From positions 112,606 to 176,605 of the forward strand of contig NZ_BAKW01000005.1 of the NCBI RefSeq assembly GCF_000614545.1: a DNA stretch of 64,000 nucleotides. Direction: 5' to 3'. Below the pieces are notes generated by a model. The model did not search any database, had not been told where the DNA came from, and saw only the letters and a list, made by a program, of their open reading frames with translations. Both the position numbers and the translations under genes were made by a program. Each line of letters starts with the position of its first letter. The first letter of the stretch is position 1. The stretch comes from Asaia platycodi JCM 25414 (GTDB taxonomy: Bacteria; Pseudomonadota; Alphaproteobacteria; Acetobacterales; Acetobacteraceae). Below, piece after piece: positions 28,598 through 39,004 of this stretch.

Positions 28598-28895
28598 TGT
28601 CCTCGAAACCATGGGAGCGTTCTTGTCCTTCTTGGGTGTCAGACAGAGCAGAATGATCGACGGCTCTGTCTTCTTGGCACAGGAGACCAAGAAAATCAGG
28701 TTGCCCTATGTCGGTCTCGCCGAAAAGGGGGCGTCTGGCACCCTATACATGAATGTCATGCGTCCGTGCCATGGCTGTGACTTGCGCAGATCGGTTTAGC
28801 GGGGCAAGGCGAGAGGGTAATGAGGCCTTGATGCAACCGGCGTGGACAAAATGCATCGCGAGCCGCAGGCTTAACGTGACATCACCCTTATTTTG
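28598..28895. other. Divergent intergenic region between the 27959 gene and the TonB receptor
   Basis: About 300 bases that must carry promoters for both divergent genes. I looked for a Fur box or other symmetrical operator in front of the receptor and found nothing convincing. Confidence 0.3.
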
Positions 28896-31167
28896 ATGTG
28901 GAAACGAGTTATGGCTCGGCTATCTTTCCCCGGCGTCCGTGGGCGCAGTCTTCTGCTCTTTTCCGCATCCATCACGGCGATAGGGTCCGGTCCTGCCTGT
29001 GCAGAACCGGTGCAGACGAAGCCGCTCCAGGGAGGGTCTCTGGGGCAGCCATCTGTTCCAACGGGGAAAGATCAGGCGCGATCAGCAACCAGAAGCCACA
29101 GCCGGACACTTGATGAGCGTATCACGGTGCAGGGGCGTCAGGCTGCGGGAATGACAGCAGAGTATGGTCGGAGGGAAGCGGCGCTCGGCCCGCTCGGTAC
29201 GCGCGACCTGCTCGATACGCCGTTTTCCATCATGACCGTGCCGAGGGATGTGATCGTCAATCAGCAATCGCGCAATGCCAATGATCTGGCGCAGTATCTG
29301 CCATCGGTGCAACTCGAGATGCGTGGCGACCCCAATACGAGCCGACCGCAATCCCGCGGGTTCGAGGCGGATGTCATCTCAAATTCCCGCCTCGACGGGC
29401 TGAACATGGTCATCACCACGCCTTACGCAGCCGAGCAGTTCGACTCGCTTCAGGTTCTCAACGGCCTTTCAGGCGCGCTTTACGGACCGCAGAATCCGGC
29501 AGGCACTTTCGATTACACGCTCAACCGACCGACCGACCGCCAGCGCGAGCATCTGGCCTTCGGCGTGGATTCGACCAGCGCGCCATTCGAGTCGCTCGAT
29601 GCGTCCGGTCGCGCAGGACGGAATAAATGGTTCGGCTATCGGGTCACCATGCTCAACCAGTCCGGAGGCACCTACGCGCCGGGTACGCATCTGCGTCGTG
29701 GTCTGATTGCCGGTGCGTTCGATTTCAGGCTCGACTCCAGAACGACGCTCCAGATCGATGCCAGCCAGTACAGCTACGCCCAGCGTGGCTATGCGGGAGG
29801 GTTCTCTTACGCAACGGGTCTCGCCCTGCCTGCAGCGCCCGATCTGTCGCGCAGAGGCTATGGGCAGGATTTTGCGGGGTATAATGCCTCGACCGATACG
29901 GCGCTCGCCAAGCTTGTTCATCGTTTCAATGACGACTGGTCGGTCACGCTGGGTGGGCTGTATCAGGATGCATGGCGCAATGTGTTTTCGGTGACCAATA
30001 CGCTCATCGATTCCGTCGGGCATTACCGAACCAGCATTGCGGCGGCCACGACCGCCAATGATTTCAGCGTGTGGTCGAATCTGGCTTATGTGAATGGCAA
30101 ATTCCACACGGGGCCGTTCGCCCATCAGATCCTGATCGGGTCGAACGGGTACAGCATGGGCACGTTCAACCTACCAAAGGGGAGAGTGCAGTGCTCGGCA
30201 CAGCCCGTATCGGCGTACCGGTCGTGTTTGCGGGAACGCAGCCTTATTTCTCGGGGCGATACCAATCGGCCTCGATCATGTCACAGTCTTTTCTGGCGGG
30301 CGATACGATTGCCTTGACGCGTCGCTGGTCGATCATGGGTACGCTCGCCTGGAGCTGGCTCGACACCACCAGTGGCAACACCCAGGGAGTCACAACCGCA
30401 CGTTACAGTGTCGGGCCGGAATTTACCCCCATGACCAGCCTCATCTATCGGCCGGATAGTCGCACCAGTCTCTATGCGACATGGGGGCGTGCCATTCAGG
30501 CCGGACCTGTTGCGCCGGCTTCAAGCGCAAATGCCAATGAGGTTCTCTCGCCCTTGCGTTCGGAAGAATACGAGGTGGGTGTGAAATACCGCCCCTTGCC
30601 GGATCTGATGCTGAGTGCCGCCGGGTTTCGCATGACCCGTGGCTTTGCCTTTACCGACCGACGACAGGCACCTATCGAGAGGCGGGGCAGCAGCGCAATT
30701 ACGGTGTTGAAGGACAGATCGCTGGAAAACTGAGCAGGGCGCTCAGTATGTTCGGCGGTGTCACCTGGCTGGATGCCCAGACGGGCGCGACAGGCCAGAG
30801 CCTGACGGCGCACAAGCAGGTTGTCGGTGTGGCGCCGGTCCAGGCCAGCGCGCTGCTCGACTATCACCCGTCATGGATGCAAGGTGGCGCAGTCAATGCC
30901 AGCGTGCATGTCATGGGGCGAAGGGCTGCCGATGTTGAAAATCGACAGTTTGCCGCAGGCTTCACGACACTCGATCTTGGTGCCCGTTATGGCTTTCATC
31001 TGTATCGCGTGCCGGTTGTGGTGCGCTTCGGCGTGACGAATGTGACGGATAAGCGCTATTGGGCGTCGGTCTATCCCAGTTCGATCAACGGGGCGGCGAA
31101 TGCGGTGAATTCAGCGGTCGCGGGATTGCCCCGCACCTATCATGCGACGACTGAAATCGATTTCTGA
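28896..31167 (+). CDS. TonB-dependent siderophore receptor (frame breaks near 30180 and 30659)
   Basis: Outer-membrane receptor of the FhuE/FpvA type. There is a signal-like N-terminus (ending ACAEP), then the plug domain (RDLLDTPFSIMTVPRDVI, NDLAQYLPSVQ, RPQSRGFEADVISNSRLDGL, VLNGLSGALYGPQNPAGTFDY), then the barrel, ending in the typical C-terminal Phe (HATTEIDF). Restoring a G in the GGGG run near 30180 and a C in GAC(C)GACG near 30659 joins three frames into about 757 residues. The start is either ATG 28896 or 28911. The tail overlaps convergent plsC by 28 bases. No siderophore synthesis genes are near. Confidence 0.85.
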
Positions 31168-32234
31168 TCGCACGCCTCTGAAGCCTTGGCGGCCTGGTTC
31201 GGCTCCGGGCGCTGGTCGGGAAACCAGCCCTGAACGGTGTCGTCATTCTGCCTGAGCGCGGCAGCACCATGAGCAACGCAAGCCCAGGCCGCATTGGCCA
31301 GCGCCTTTCGGCTGGGGAAATCTTCTGGTGCCAGCGGGGGATGCATCAGGATGGTGGCGCGCTTGTTGCGCTTCTTGAGAAATTGCCAGACATGCGGCCC
31401 GAGATCCATGTCGCCATACCAGGCAAAAATGGCGCGCTTCGAGCGATTGACCGGCAGCCCTTCCAGTCGGTCGTAGACAAGGGAAATGGGCTGAATGAGC
31501 GGGGTGAGCCCCGGCGGATAGGACGGCATGTCGATTGGCGGAGCGTTTTTCGGCAGGCGCGGCAATTTCGCGATCGCGAAAAAAGTCGACATGAAGGGCA
31601 GCACGCGCGACCCGTCAGACGAGGTGCCTTCGGGGAAGAGAATGAGATTATCGCCTGTAGCCAGGCGGGTGATCATCTCGTCGCGCTCGCGCCCGGTCGT
31701 GCTCCTGTTGCGACTGACGAAAATCGTGCGCCCGATCTTGGAGACCAACCCCATGATCGGCCAGCGTTCGATATCGCCCTTGGCAACGAAGACGGAATAG
31801 ATCTTGGTGCCCAGAACCGGGATATCGAGCCAGGAGGAGTGATTGGCCACGTAGATGACCGGCCGCTCACCACGGTTGCGGCCTTTCTGTCCGCCGACCG
31901 TACCGACTGGCTCGCCGATCATCTTGATATCGAGATCGAGCAGCTTGCACAGCACGCCCCAGATCACGCGCGTCCAGCGTATTTTCACCACGCCGGGGAC
32001 AGGCAGAAGAAGGGCTTCGAACCCGACTGAGAGCGGCACCCAGACCACGACGCCAGCGAGACGCAGGCTGGCGCAGAGAGCTTCGATCGTTCTGTCGATG
32101 CGTCCGGGCGATGCCTTATGCATGCTCTCTTCAAGAACAGGGCGCGACTGGCTGCGTATGGGGGGCTTGTCTGAAGAATGGCCCCGTCGTGACAGCAATC
32201 CGGTGAGCCGGTTTCGGAAGAGATCTGCACTCAT
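31140..32234 (-). CDS. plsC: 1-acyl-sn-glycerol-3-phosphate acyltransferase
   Basis: Phosphatidic-acid-forming acyltransferase of the PlsC family. It has a long N-terminal extension, a hydrophobic segment (LAGVVVWVPLSVGFEALLLPVPGVV), the catalytic block NHSSWLD (HX4D) and the substrate-binding FPEGTSSDG about 80 residues later. The start is ATG 32234; 364 residues is longer than E. coli PlsC. The C-terminal tail is polar and overlaps the end of the TonB receptor on the other strand. Confidence 0.87.
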   Translation of the reverse strand: MSADLFRNRLTGLLSRRGHSSDKPPIRSQSRPVLEESMHKASPGRIDRTIEALCASLRLAGVVVWVPLSVGFEALLLPVPGVVKIRWTRVIWGVLCKLLDLDIKMIGEPVGTVGGQKGRNRGERPVIYVANHSSWLDIPVLGTKIYSVFVAKGDIERWPIMGLVSKIGRTIFVSRNRSTTGRERDEMITRLATGDNLILFPEGTSSDGSRVLPFMSTFFAIAKLPRLPKNAPPIDMPSYPPGLTPLIQPISLVYDRLEGLPVNRSKRAIFAWYGDMDLGPHVWQFLKKRNKRATILMHPPLAPEDFPSRKALANAAWACVAHGAAALRQNDDTVQGWFPDQRPEPNQAAKASEACDQKSISVVA

Positions 32235-32378
32235 GCCCTGTTCAATACTGTCATGATGCAAGTGTGACAATCGCCGTGCCGACTCTCCTGGCGCCCGGAT
32301 CGGGTGCTATTGATCTGAATGCTGGTCGGGGGCATCTCGACCGCCCGATAGTCGATCATTTTTCTCTGACCGTTCAAG

Positions 32379-32394
32379 CGTTTCACGTGAAACA
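32379..32394. promoter_or_regulatory. parS-like centromere site 1
   Basis: CGTTTCACGTGAAACA matches the conserved bacterial parS consensus TGTTTCACGTGAAACA at 15 of 16 bases. It is intergenic, between plsC and hdeD, about 10 kb from parA/parB. With the sites at 39893 and 42177 it forms a cluster of ParB-loading sites. Confidence 0.8.
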
Positions 32395-32496
32395 TCGCCG
32401 GGAGCGACAGGCATGATAACATATTGTTCACGACGGGCGGATGCGCCCCGATGCGACATTGATGCGTAGAGATCCGAAAGAAAGGAATACGACAAC

Positions 32497-33066
32497 ATGG
32501 CTGGCCTTCGTGATTTTCCCGGTCTTCCCCCGATCAATCCGCAACTCAAGCCCAACTGGTTTATCGGCATGGGTGTGGTGCTGCTCGTTTTGGGAGGTAT
32601 CGCTTTTGTCGATACGGTCTTCACGACGCTGGCAAGCATCATGGTGATTGGTTTCTTACTGATCTTCTCGGGCGTGGCCTATCTCGCCCAGAGCTTCGCC
32701 CATCGTGCCGTCGAGGGATCGCGGTTCTGGATCACGGCATTGATGGGGTTTCTTTATGTTCTGGGCGGCATTCTGCTGATTCAGGAGCCCGCTACAGGCT
32801 CTGTCTTCATCACGGCCTTTCTGGCGGGCTGTCTCATGGCGTCTGGCATCATGCGCGGGCTCTGGGCGGCCGGGCATCGCTACGTGGCCAATTGGTGGAC
32901 ATTGCTGCTCAGTGCCGTCGTGGCCCTTCTGACAGGCGTGCTGATTTTCGTGACACTGCCCTGGTCGGGGCTGTGGCTGATCGGCACGTTTATTGCCATC
33001 GAACTGATTTTCGGCGGAATTTCGGCGCTGGCTTTTGGCCTCTCTCTCAAGAAGGCCGGCAAGTAA
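32497..33066 (+). CDS. hdeD: HdeD-family acid-resistance membrane protein
   Basis: 189 residues with six TM helices in three pairs (FIGMGVVLLVLGGIAFVDT, IMVIGFLLIFSGVAYLAQSF, ITALMGFLYVLGGILL, ITAFLAGCLMASGIM, LLLSAVVALLTGVLIFV, LIGTFIAIELIFGGISAL), the arrangement of the HdeD/DUF308 family. HdeD is linked with survival at high cell density and low pH; in an acetic acid bacterium that is a natural fit, though function here is inferred. A parS-like site lies about 100 bases upstream. Confidence 0.85.
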   Translation: MAGLRDFPGLPPINPQLKPNWFIGMGVVLLVLGGIAFVDTVFTTLASIMVIGFLLIFSGVAYLAQSFAHRAVEGSRFWITALMGFLYVLGGILLIQEPATGSVFITAFLAGCLMASGIMRGLWAAGHRYVANWWTLLLSAVVALLTGVLIFVTLPWSGLWLIGTFIAIELIFGGISALAFGLSLKKAGK

Positions 33067-33110
33067 CTGGGCGAGCAGGCTGAGGTTTTTGCCAGTTGGC
33101 GTTTGTTAAA

Positions 33111-33137
33111 GGGGGGCGGTCAACGCCCCCCCTATTT
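33111..33137. terminator. Bidirectional terminator between hdeD and trpA
   Basis: GGGGGGCG-GTCAA-CGCCCCCC (33111-33131) is followed by CTATTTTATT on the plus strand and by TTTAACAAAC on the minus strand. It sits between convergent genes. Confidence 0.8.
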
Positions 33138-33139
33138 TA

Positions 33140-33952
33140 TTATGCGCGTACTGCCTTGGCGATGGCAGCAAGCTGGTCCAGCACGGCAGGCACCGTGGCA
33201 TCAGTGGGCTTGCCGTCTTCAAGTGTGGTGGCCAGCGTCGCAATCAGGGCGGAGGCCACTACGGCGGCATCGCCGACCGAGGCCGCTTTAGCCGCCTGTT
33301 CCGGCGTGCGAATGCCGAAACCGATGGCGACAGGCAGGGGGCTCACGGCGCGCAGGCGGGGCAGAGCGGCTGCAAGTTCGTCGCCGCTTGCGGTGCGCGT
33401 ACCGGTGATGCCGGTAATGCTGACATAATAGATGAAGCCCGACGCCGTATCGAGCAGATAGGGCAGGCGCTCATCCGGCGTGTTCGGCGCCACGAGCTGG
33501 ATGATGTCGAGATCGTTCTTCTGCGCGTCGGCGGAGAGCAGATCGCTTTCTTCCTTGGGGAGGTCGACGATGATCAGGCCGTCGACCCCGGCCTCTGCGG
33601 CATCGGCGCAGAAACGCGCCGGGCCGTAGCTGTCGATCGGATTGACATAGCCCATGAGAATGATCGGGGTCTCGTTATCGCCCTTGCGGAAGTCGCGCAC
33701 CATGGAGAGTACGCCAGCAAGCGTTGCGCCCGCCTTTAATCCGCGTAAGGCAGCCGCCTGAATCGTCGGGCCGTCTGCCGAAGGGTCAGAGAACGGGACA
33801 CCGATCTCGATCAGATCGGCACCCGCTGCGGGCATGCCCTTGAGCAGGGCGAGCGAAGTTTCGAGATCGGGATCATAGGCTTGCAGATAGGGAATGAGCG
33901 CCCCGCGCCCTGCCGCCTTGAGGGATTCGAAACGGGCCTTGATGCGACTCAC
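33140..33952 (-). CDS. trpA: Tryptophan synthase alpha chain
   Basis: TIM-barrel subunit that splits indole-3-glycerol phosphate into indole and glyceraldehyde 3-phosphate. The motifs [17 protein letters not shown] (catalytic Glu), [18 protein letters not shown] with the second acidic residue, [10 protein letters not shown] and the phosphate-binding VAIGFGI are all present. GTG 33952 is the start because it overlaps the trpB stop (GTGA); 270 residues is normal. Confidence 0.95.
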   Translation of the reverse strand: MSRIKARFESLKAAGRGALIPYLQAYDPDLETSLALLKGMPAAGADLIEIGVPFSDPSADGPTIQAAALRGLKAGATLAGVLSMVRDFRKGDNETPIILMGYVNPIDSYGPARFCADAAEAGVDGLIIVDLPKEESDLLSADAQKNDLDIIQLVAPNTPDERLPYLLDTASGFIYYVSITGITGTRTASGDELAAALPRLRAVSPLPVAIGFGIRTPEQAAKAASVGDAAVVASALIATLATTLEDGKPTDATVPAVLDQLAAIAKAVRA

Positions 33953-35174
33953 AGCGACACTCCCAGATGCTCGGCGACCGTAAAGATGTCCTTGTCGCCC
34001 CGACCGGACAGATTGAGAACGATGATCTGATCCGGCGTCATCGACGGGGCGATCTTCATCACCTGGGCCAGTCCATGGGCGCATTCGAGCGCGGGGATGA
34101 TGCCTTCGGTGCGGGTCAGAAGCTGGAAAGCGTCAAGCGCCTCCTTGTCGGTCACGCCCACATACTCGACGCGTCCGATATCATTCAGCCAGGAATGTTC
34201 CGGCCCGATGCCCGGGTAGTCGAGACCGGCGCTGATCGAGTGTGCCTCGGCAATCTGGCCGAATTCGTCCTGAAGCAGATAGGTTCGGTTGCCATGCAGC
34301 ACGCCCGAGCGCCCACGCGAGATCGAGGCCGCTGTCAGCCCGCTATCCAGCCCGTGCCCTGCCGCCTCGACGCCGACCATTCTGACCTGTTCATCATCAA
34401 GGAAGGGATGGAACAGCCCCATGGCGTTCGAGCCACCGCCGATCGCTGCCACCAGAACGTCAGGCAAGCGCCCTTCGACTTCCATGATCTGCTCGCGCGT
34501 TTCGATGCCGATGATCGACTGGAAATCGCGCACCATCTCTGGATAGGGGTGCGGCCCAGCAACCGTGCCGACCAGGAAATAGGTGTCATGCACATTGGCC
34601 ACCCAGTCGCGCATCGCCTCGTTCATGGCGTCTTTCAGCGTGCCAGAGCCCGCCGTGACGGGGTGCACTTCGGCGCCAAGAAGATGCATGCGAAACACAT
34701 TGGGCTTTTGCCGCTCGACATCGACCGCGCCATATAGACGGTACATTTCAGGCCGAACAGCGCGCAGACGGTAGCCGTGGCCACGCCGTGCTGGCCTGCC
34801 CCGGTTTCCGCCACGATTCGTGTCTTGCCCATGCGTCGCGCCAGCAGGATCTGGCCCATGACGTTATTGAGCTTGTGCGATCCGGTGTGGTTCAGCTCTT
34901 CACGCTTGAGATAGATCTTCGCGCCGCCGAGTTCTTCGCTCAGGCGCTTCGCATGCCAGAGCGGGCTGGGGCGGCCGACATAGTCGCGGAAGTAGTAATC
35001 GAGTTCCTGCCGAAAGCTCGGGTCGGCCTTGGCTGCCTGATAGGCATCGGCCAGATCCTGCACCAGAGGCATGAGGGTTTCAGCAACGAATTGGCCGCCG
35101 AACGTGCCGAAACGGCCGCGCTGATCGGGGCCGTTGCGCAGGCTGTTGAGACGGGGGGAGACTTCAGAACTCAT
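33949..35174 (-). CDS. trpB: Tryptophan synthase beta chain (frame break near 34730)
   Basis: PLP enzyme that joins indole and serine. The PLP lysine is in [14 protein letters not shown], with [13 protein letters not shown] following. In the second frame come IGGGSNAMG (phosphate binding), [23 protein letters not shown] and LSGRGDKDI. Restoring a G in ATG(G)GCGCGG near 34730 gives [15 protein letters not shown] and about 408 residues, the expected size. Its stop overlaps trpA. No trpF precedes it, unlike the common alphaproteobacterial trpFBA order; corA lies divergently upstream. Confidence 0.95.
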
Positions 35175-35298
35175 GCGAATTGTCCTGTTTGAGGCATGGA
35201 TCGACACGGCAAGCGGGTTTCTGCGATACCAGAGGGGCGGCACAACGTCCATTCCCGACCCGCAGGGGAAAGCCGCCTGAACCGGAAAGGAAGGTTCG

Positions 35299-36285
35299 AT
35301 GTTTCTAGCGCATCCTGTGGGGCGCCCTGTTCATGAGATCGTCGCCGCCGAAGATGCGAAGAACGTCTCCTGGCTCGATCTTGTCGAACCGAGTGAAGAT
35401 GAGATCAGGCTGGCGGAAGCTGTCACAGGGTTAAGTCTGCCACGCCGTGACGCGCTGGAAGAGATCGAGAGCTCGTCCCGTCATTACCGCAAGGGGGACG
35501 TTATCTATCTCTCGACGCCGCTCGTGCGCATGATCGACGGTCGGTTGACGGCCTATCCGGTTGGTATGGTTGTCTCGCCCAACTGGCTGATCACGCTTCG
35601 CTATGCGAGCTATACGGCCTTCGAGACCATGAGCCGCGATCTGGCGGCCAATGATGTCGATTTTGCCCTGTCGGACGTGCCCGAACTCGCCATTCATCTG
35701 CTTGAGACCATCGTGAACCGTCTGGCAGATATTCTCGAAAATGCAGGTCATACGCTCGGCACGATTTCGCGCGCTGTCTTCGCTGACAAGCGGCCTAACA
35801 GGCGCGTGCGCAATGCCGATCTGCTGCGCCAGACGCTCAGAAAGCTCGGCGAGAGCGGCGATCTGACGTCGTCGATCAGGGAGAGTCTTCTGGGGGTCGA
35901 TCGCATCGGTATGTTCCTGGGCGATGCCCGGTATTTCGAATCTCGCGACACGTTGCAAACGCGACTGCGCATCATGGGTCGCGACGTGGCGTCGCTGAAT
36001 GATTATGTGGCGCAGATGACGGTCAAGGTGCAGTTTCTGCTCGACGCTACGCTTGGTTTTATCAGTATCGACCAGAATGACGGCATGAAATTACTGACCG
36101 TGGTAAGCTTCGTCGGCATTACGCCGACCCTGCTCGCCGGTATTTACGGTATGAATTTCAAGGTCATGCCGGAACTCGAATGGCGCTACGGCTATTATTA
36201 TGCGTTAGGCCTTATGGCTTTCTCGGTGCTGTTGCCCTTGTTCATTTTCTGGCGCCGGGGATGGTTTGGAGATCGTTCATCGTGA
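35299..36285 (+). CDS. corA: CorA-type magnesium/cobalt channel
   Basis: 328 residues. The long N-terminal cytoplasmic domain starts with a [11 protein letters not shown] segment, a long helix follows, and two C-terminal TM helices come after the pore signature YGMNF ([20 protein letters not shown]). The final [25 protein letters not shown] helix ends in a basic tail. This is the 2-TM-GxN family. It is divergent from trpB. Its stop overlaps the GTG start of the next exported protein (GTGA). Confidence 0.92.
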   Translation: MFLAHPVGRPVHEIVAAEDAKNVSWLDLVEPSEDEIRLAEAVTGLSLPRRDALEEIESSSRHYRKGDVIYLSTPLVRMIDGRLTAYPVGMVVSPNWLITLRYASYTAFETMSRDLAANDVDFALSDVPELAIHLLETIVNRLADILENAGHTLGTISRAVFADKRPNRRVRNADLLRQTLRKLGESGDLTSSIRESLLGVDRIGMFLGDARYFESRDTLQTRLRIMGRDVASLNDYVAQMTVKVQFLLDATLGFISIDQNDGMKLLTVVSFVGITPTLLAGIYGMNFKVMPELEWRYGYYYALGLMAFSVLLPLFIFWRRGWFGDRSS

Positions 36286-36817
36286 ACCGGTTCGCTCTGT
36301 CTTTTTCCCTTCTCGCTTTTGCTCGATTGCCCCCCAGGCTCTGGCAGGCCCTGCTCCCCAGCTCACCACGCAGCAGGTTCAGGCGATGCTCGACAGGCTG
36401 GCGCAGGAGCCGCTGAAATTCGAAGGGGCCAGCGATTTCCCTCTCGGCTTCCGTCAGGCGCCTGGCTATCAGGGCAGGCAGCCGACACGCGTGCTGATTG
36501 GCTATCATCTTGACGGACTGCAGATTGCCGGTGAATTCGTCGCGCTCGATGCCGATAACCGCCCGCTTCAGGCCGCGCCGCTCACGGGCCATCTTCTGGA
36601 GTCGAACCGTAGCGACAGCGCCGTGCCCTGTCGTGTCGATATCGCGCTACCCAGCACATTGCATCTCAGTGGTATGTGCGGCCCCGCCCAGATTTCGGGC
36701 GCCTATAGCGAGAAGGTGAAAGCCCAGCCTCTGATGTTTCTCCTGCCCGGTCTGGGCGGTGGAGAGAACAGTTCTGGCGAGTATATGATGATTGGCGCGG
36801 TTGATCGGGACTATTGA
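36282..36817 (+). CDS. Exported protein of unknown function (frame break near 36320)
   Basis: A GTG start at 36282 overlaps the corA stop. It opens a signal peptide, [13 protein letters not shown], that joins CSIAPQALAG in the next frame if one T is restored in the TTTT run near 36320. The signal cleavage (ALA-G) then looks natural, and the protein is about 178 residues. The mature part has LTTQQVQAMLDRL and a beta-rich middle, with two Cys (VPCRVDIAL, GMCGPAQI). No family is recognised. It is probably translated with corA. Confidence 0.6.
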
Positions 36818-36842
36818 CAGAAAGCGTTATTTCTCATTAGAT
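36814..36842 (+). promoter_or_regulatory. Sigma70-type promoter for rho
   Basis: TTGACA (36814-36819), a 17-base spacer and TTAGAT (36837-36842) give a strong match. The predicted transcript has a 5' leader of about 175 bases before the rho ATG, the kind of long leader used for Rho autoregulation in other bacteria. The -35 box overlaps the upstream stop codon. Confidence 0.5.
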
Positions 36843-37025
36843 TGAGACGCAAGAGCCGCATGCTTTCATTGTATCGCGGCCTTTCTCAAGACCTTTCGTC
36901 TTCGCTCATCGTCGGGCCCGTTCTGCGGCCCATCTGACGGGGCATTCTTTCGCGATCGATCATCTGTCACGGATACGGATTCCGTCTTCCAGGCAGTGGA
37001 CTATAGCCCATCTAAGGCGCTTTTC

Positions 37026-38320
37026 ATGCATCTTGCTGAACTCAAGAAAAAATCACCTGCCGATTTGCTGGCCTATGCTGAAGAGCTGCAAATCGAGAAC
37101 GCGTCCTCGATGCGCAAGCAGGACATCATGTTCGCCATTCTCAAGGCCCTGGCGGATAATGATCAGGCCATCTATGGCGAAGGCACGCTGGAAATCCTGT
37201 CTGACGGTTTCGGCTTTCTCCGCTCCCCGGAGGCCAATTATCTGCCCGGTCCGGACGATATCTATATCTCTCCCGCCCAGGTGCGCCGCTTCGGCCTGCG
37301 CCCTGGTGACACGGTCGAGGGTCAGATTCGTGCGCCGCGCGATGGTGAGCGCTATTTCTCGCTGCTCAAGGTCAATTCGATCAATTTCGAAGAGCCCGAC
37401 TCCGTCCGTCAGCGTATCAATTTCGACAATCTGACGCCGCTTTATCCTGAGCGTCGCCTGCGTATGGAAGTGGAGCAGGTCGGTGCTCCCGAGCCGCAGC
37501 CGACTGGCAAGGGCAGGAAAGACCAGCGCGACTACACCCCGCGCGTGATCGATCTCGTGGCCCCTATCGGCATGGGCCAGCGCGCCCTGATCGTGGCGCC
37601 GCCGCGCACCGGCAAGACCGTAATGCTGCAGAGCATCGCGTCTTCCATCAGTGCCAACCATCCGACGTGTTCCTGATCGTTCTTCTGATCGATGAGCGCC
37701 CCGAAGAAGTGACCGATATGGCCCGCTCCGTGCGCGGCGAAGTCGTCTCTTCCACCTTTGACGAGCCCGCGACCCGCCATGTTCAGGTGACTGAAATGGT
37801 GCTGGAGAAGGCCAAGCGTCTGGTCGAGCACAAGCGTGACGTCGTCATTCTGCTCGACTCGATCACCCGTCTGGCCCGTGCCTACAACACTGTTGTGCCC
37901 TCATCGGGCAAGGTGCTGACCGGTGGTGTCGACGCCAACGCTCTGCAGCGCCCCAAGCGCTTCTTCGGCGCTGCGCGCAACATCGAAGAGGGTGGCTCGC
38001 TCACCATTATCGCGACCGCGCTGATCGATACCGGCAGCCGCATGGATGAGGTGATCTTCGAAGAGTTCAAGGGTACGGGTAACTCCGAACTCATCCTCGA
38101 CCGCAAGCTCGCCGACAAGCGCACCTTCCCGGCCATCGACATCACCAAGTCGGGTACGCGTAAGGAAGAACTCCTTGTTGATCGCGCCATGCTGTCGAAG
38201 ATGTGGGTGCTGCGTCGTATCCTCTCGCCGATGGGCACGATGGATGCGATGGACTTCCTGCTCGACAAGCTGAAATACAGCAAGACGAACCAGGACTTTT
38301 TCGACGCCATGAACAACTGA
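37026..38320 (+). CDS. rho: Transcription termination factor Rho (frame break near 37663)
   Basis: Hexameric RNA helicase. The N-terminal domain ([20 protein letters not shown]) and the RNA-binding cold-shock-like domain ([32 protein letters not shown]) are followed by the P-loop [36 protein letters not shown] and the Q/R-loop region, ending [11 protein letters not shown]. Restoring a G in CCG(G)ACGTG near 37663 gives [19 protein letters not shown] and about 431 residues. The gene is essential or near-essential in most relatives, so the break is probably a sequence error. A strong terminator follows. Confidence 0.95.
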
Positions 38321-38347
38321 TTTTCGGGTCAGTTCGTGACGATCAAG

Positions 38348-38384
38348 CCGCCGGGTGCCAATAGGTGCCCGGCGGTTTTTTTTT
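38348..38384 (+). terminator. Rho-independent terminator after rho
   Basis: CCGCCGGG..CCCGGCGG forms the lower stem (38348-38355 with 38368-38375), extended by TGCC/GGTG around an AATA loop, followed by nine Ts. Confidence 0.93.
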
Positions 38385-38432
38385 ATGGGGGTTTGCCTCG
38401 TAGAGGCGGCTTGTTGCTGTTGGCCGGTTCAT

Positions 38433-38533
38433 GGGCTCTGCCCCAATCCCCCGCCAAAGGGCCGTCGCCCTTTGGAAACCCTTAATCGGGATGAAAGGGG
38501 TGCGCCCCTTCCGGGGGACGGGGCAGCGCCCCG
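38433..38533. repeat. Dispersed hairpin repeat, copy E
   Basis: The copy lies between convergent rho and ogt. It contains GGGCTCTGCCCC at its left end, CCAAAGGGC-CGTC-GCCCTTTGG (38454-38475, perfect), GGGG-TGCG-CCCC and CGGGGC-AGC-GCCCCG (38519-38533). It runs in the opposite orientation to copies A, C, D and F and is the near reverse complement of copy B. Confidence 0.82.
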
Positions 38534-38544
38534 TAGAGGTCGCG

Positions 38545-38991
38545 TTAGAGCGCGACACCTTCTAGGCGCAGGAGATAACGCTTGTCGTCCAGGCCACCTT
38601 CGCTGGAATAGCCGCCGAGATGGCCTTTGCCGAGCACGCGATGACAGGGGATCAGGATCGGGATTGGATTATGCGCCATGGCGCCGCCGATCGAACGGGC
38701 GGAGCCCCCGGCCTTGGCGGCGAGTTCGGCGTAGCTGATGGTCTGACCATAGGGGACATCACACAGGGCCGTCCATACGGCCTTGCGATAGGCGGTGCCC
38801 CAGGGAGCCAGAGGCAGGTCGAAACTTTCGCGCTCGCCGTCGAAATAGCGTTCCAGCATGGTCTGGGCGCGGGTAAGAAGAGGCGTCTTTTCCTGGTCGC
38901 GTCCCCATCCCCAATCGAGGGCGACGATAGCGCCTTCATCCTCGCTGAGGGTCAGGGGGCCAATGGGGGAGTGCAATGAGAGCTGGGGCAT
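38545..38991 (-). CDS. ogt: Methylated-DNA-protein-cysteine methyltransferase
   Basis: O6-alkylguanine repair protein, a suicide enzyme. It has the active-site PCHRV ([22 protein letters not shown]) and the upstream [13 protein letters not shown] / [11 protein letters not shown] helix-turn-helix recognition region; 148 residues corresponds to the Ogt/AGT size without an Ada domain. It is convergent to rho and divergent from mnmE with only 13 bases between the starts. Confidence 0.93.
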   Translation of the reverse strand: MPQLSLHSPIGPLTLSEDEGAIVALDWGWGRDQEKTPLLTRAQTMLERYFDGERESFDLPLAPWGTAYRKAVWTALCDVPYGQTISYAELAAKAGGSARSIGGAMAHNPIPILIPCHRVLGKGHLGGYSSEGGLDDKRYLLRLEGVAL

Positions 38992-39004
38992 AGAAGGAAT
39001 TCAC

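Noticed and set aside
28893..31167. Three separate small outer-membrane proteins
   Set aside because: The plug, barrel and C-terminal signature follow in order with two single-base gaps, as in one TonB-dependent receptor.
37600..37700. Programmed ribosomal frameshifting as the reason for the split rho, prs, ychF and similar genes
   Set aside because: There is no shared slippery heptamer or downstream structure. The same kind of shift hits more than twenty unrelated genes, several of them more than once, which fits lost bases and not recoding.
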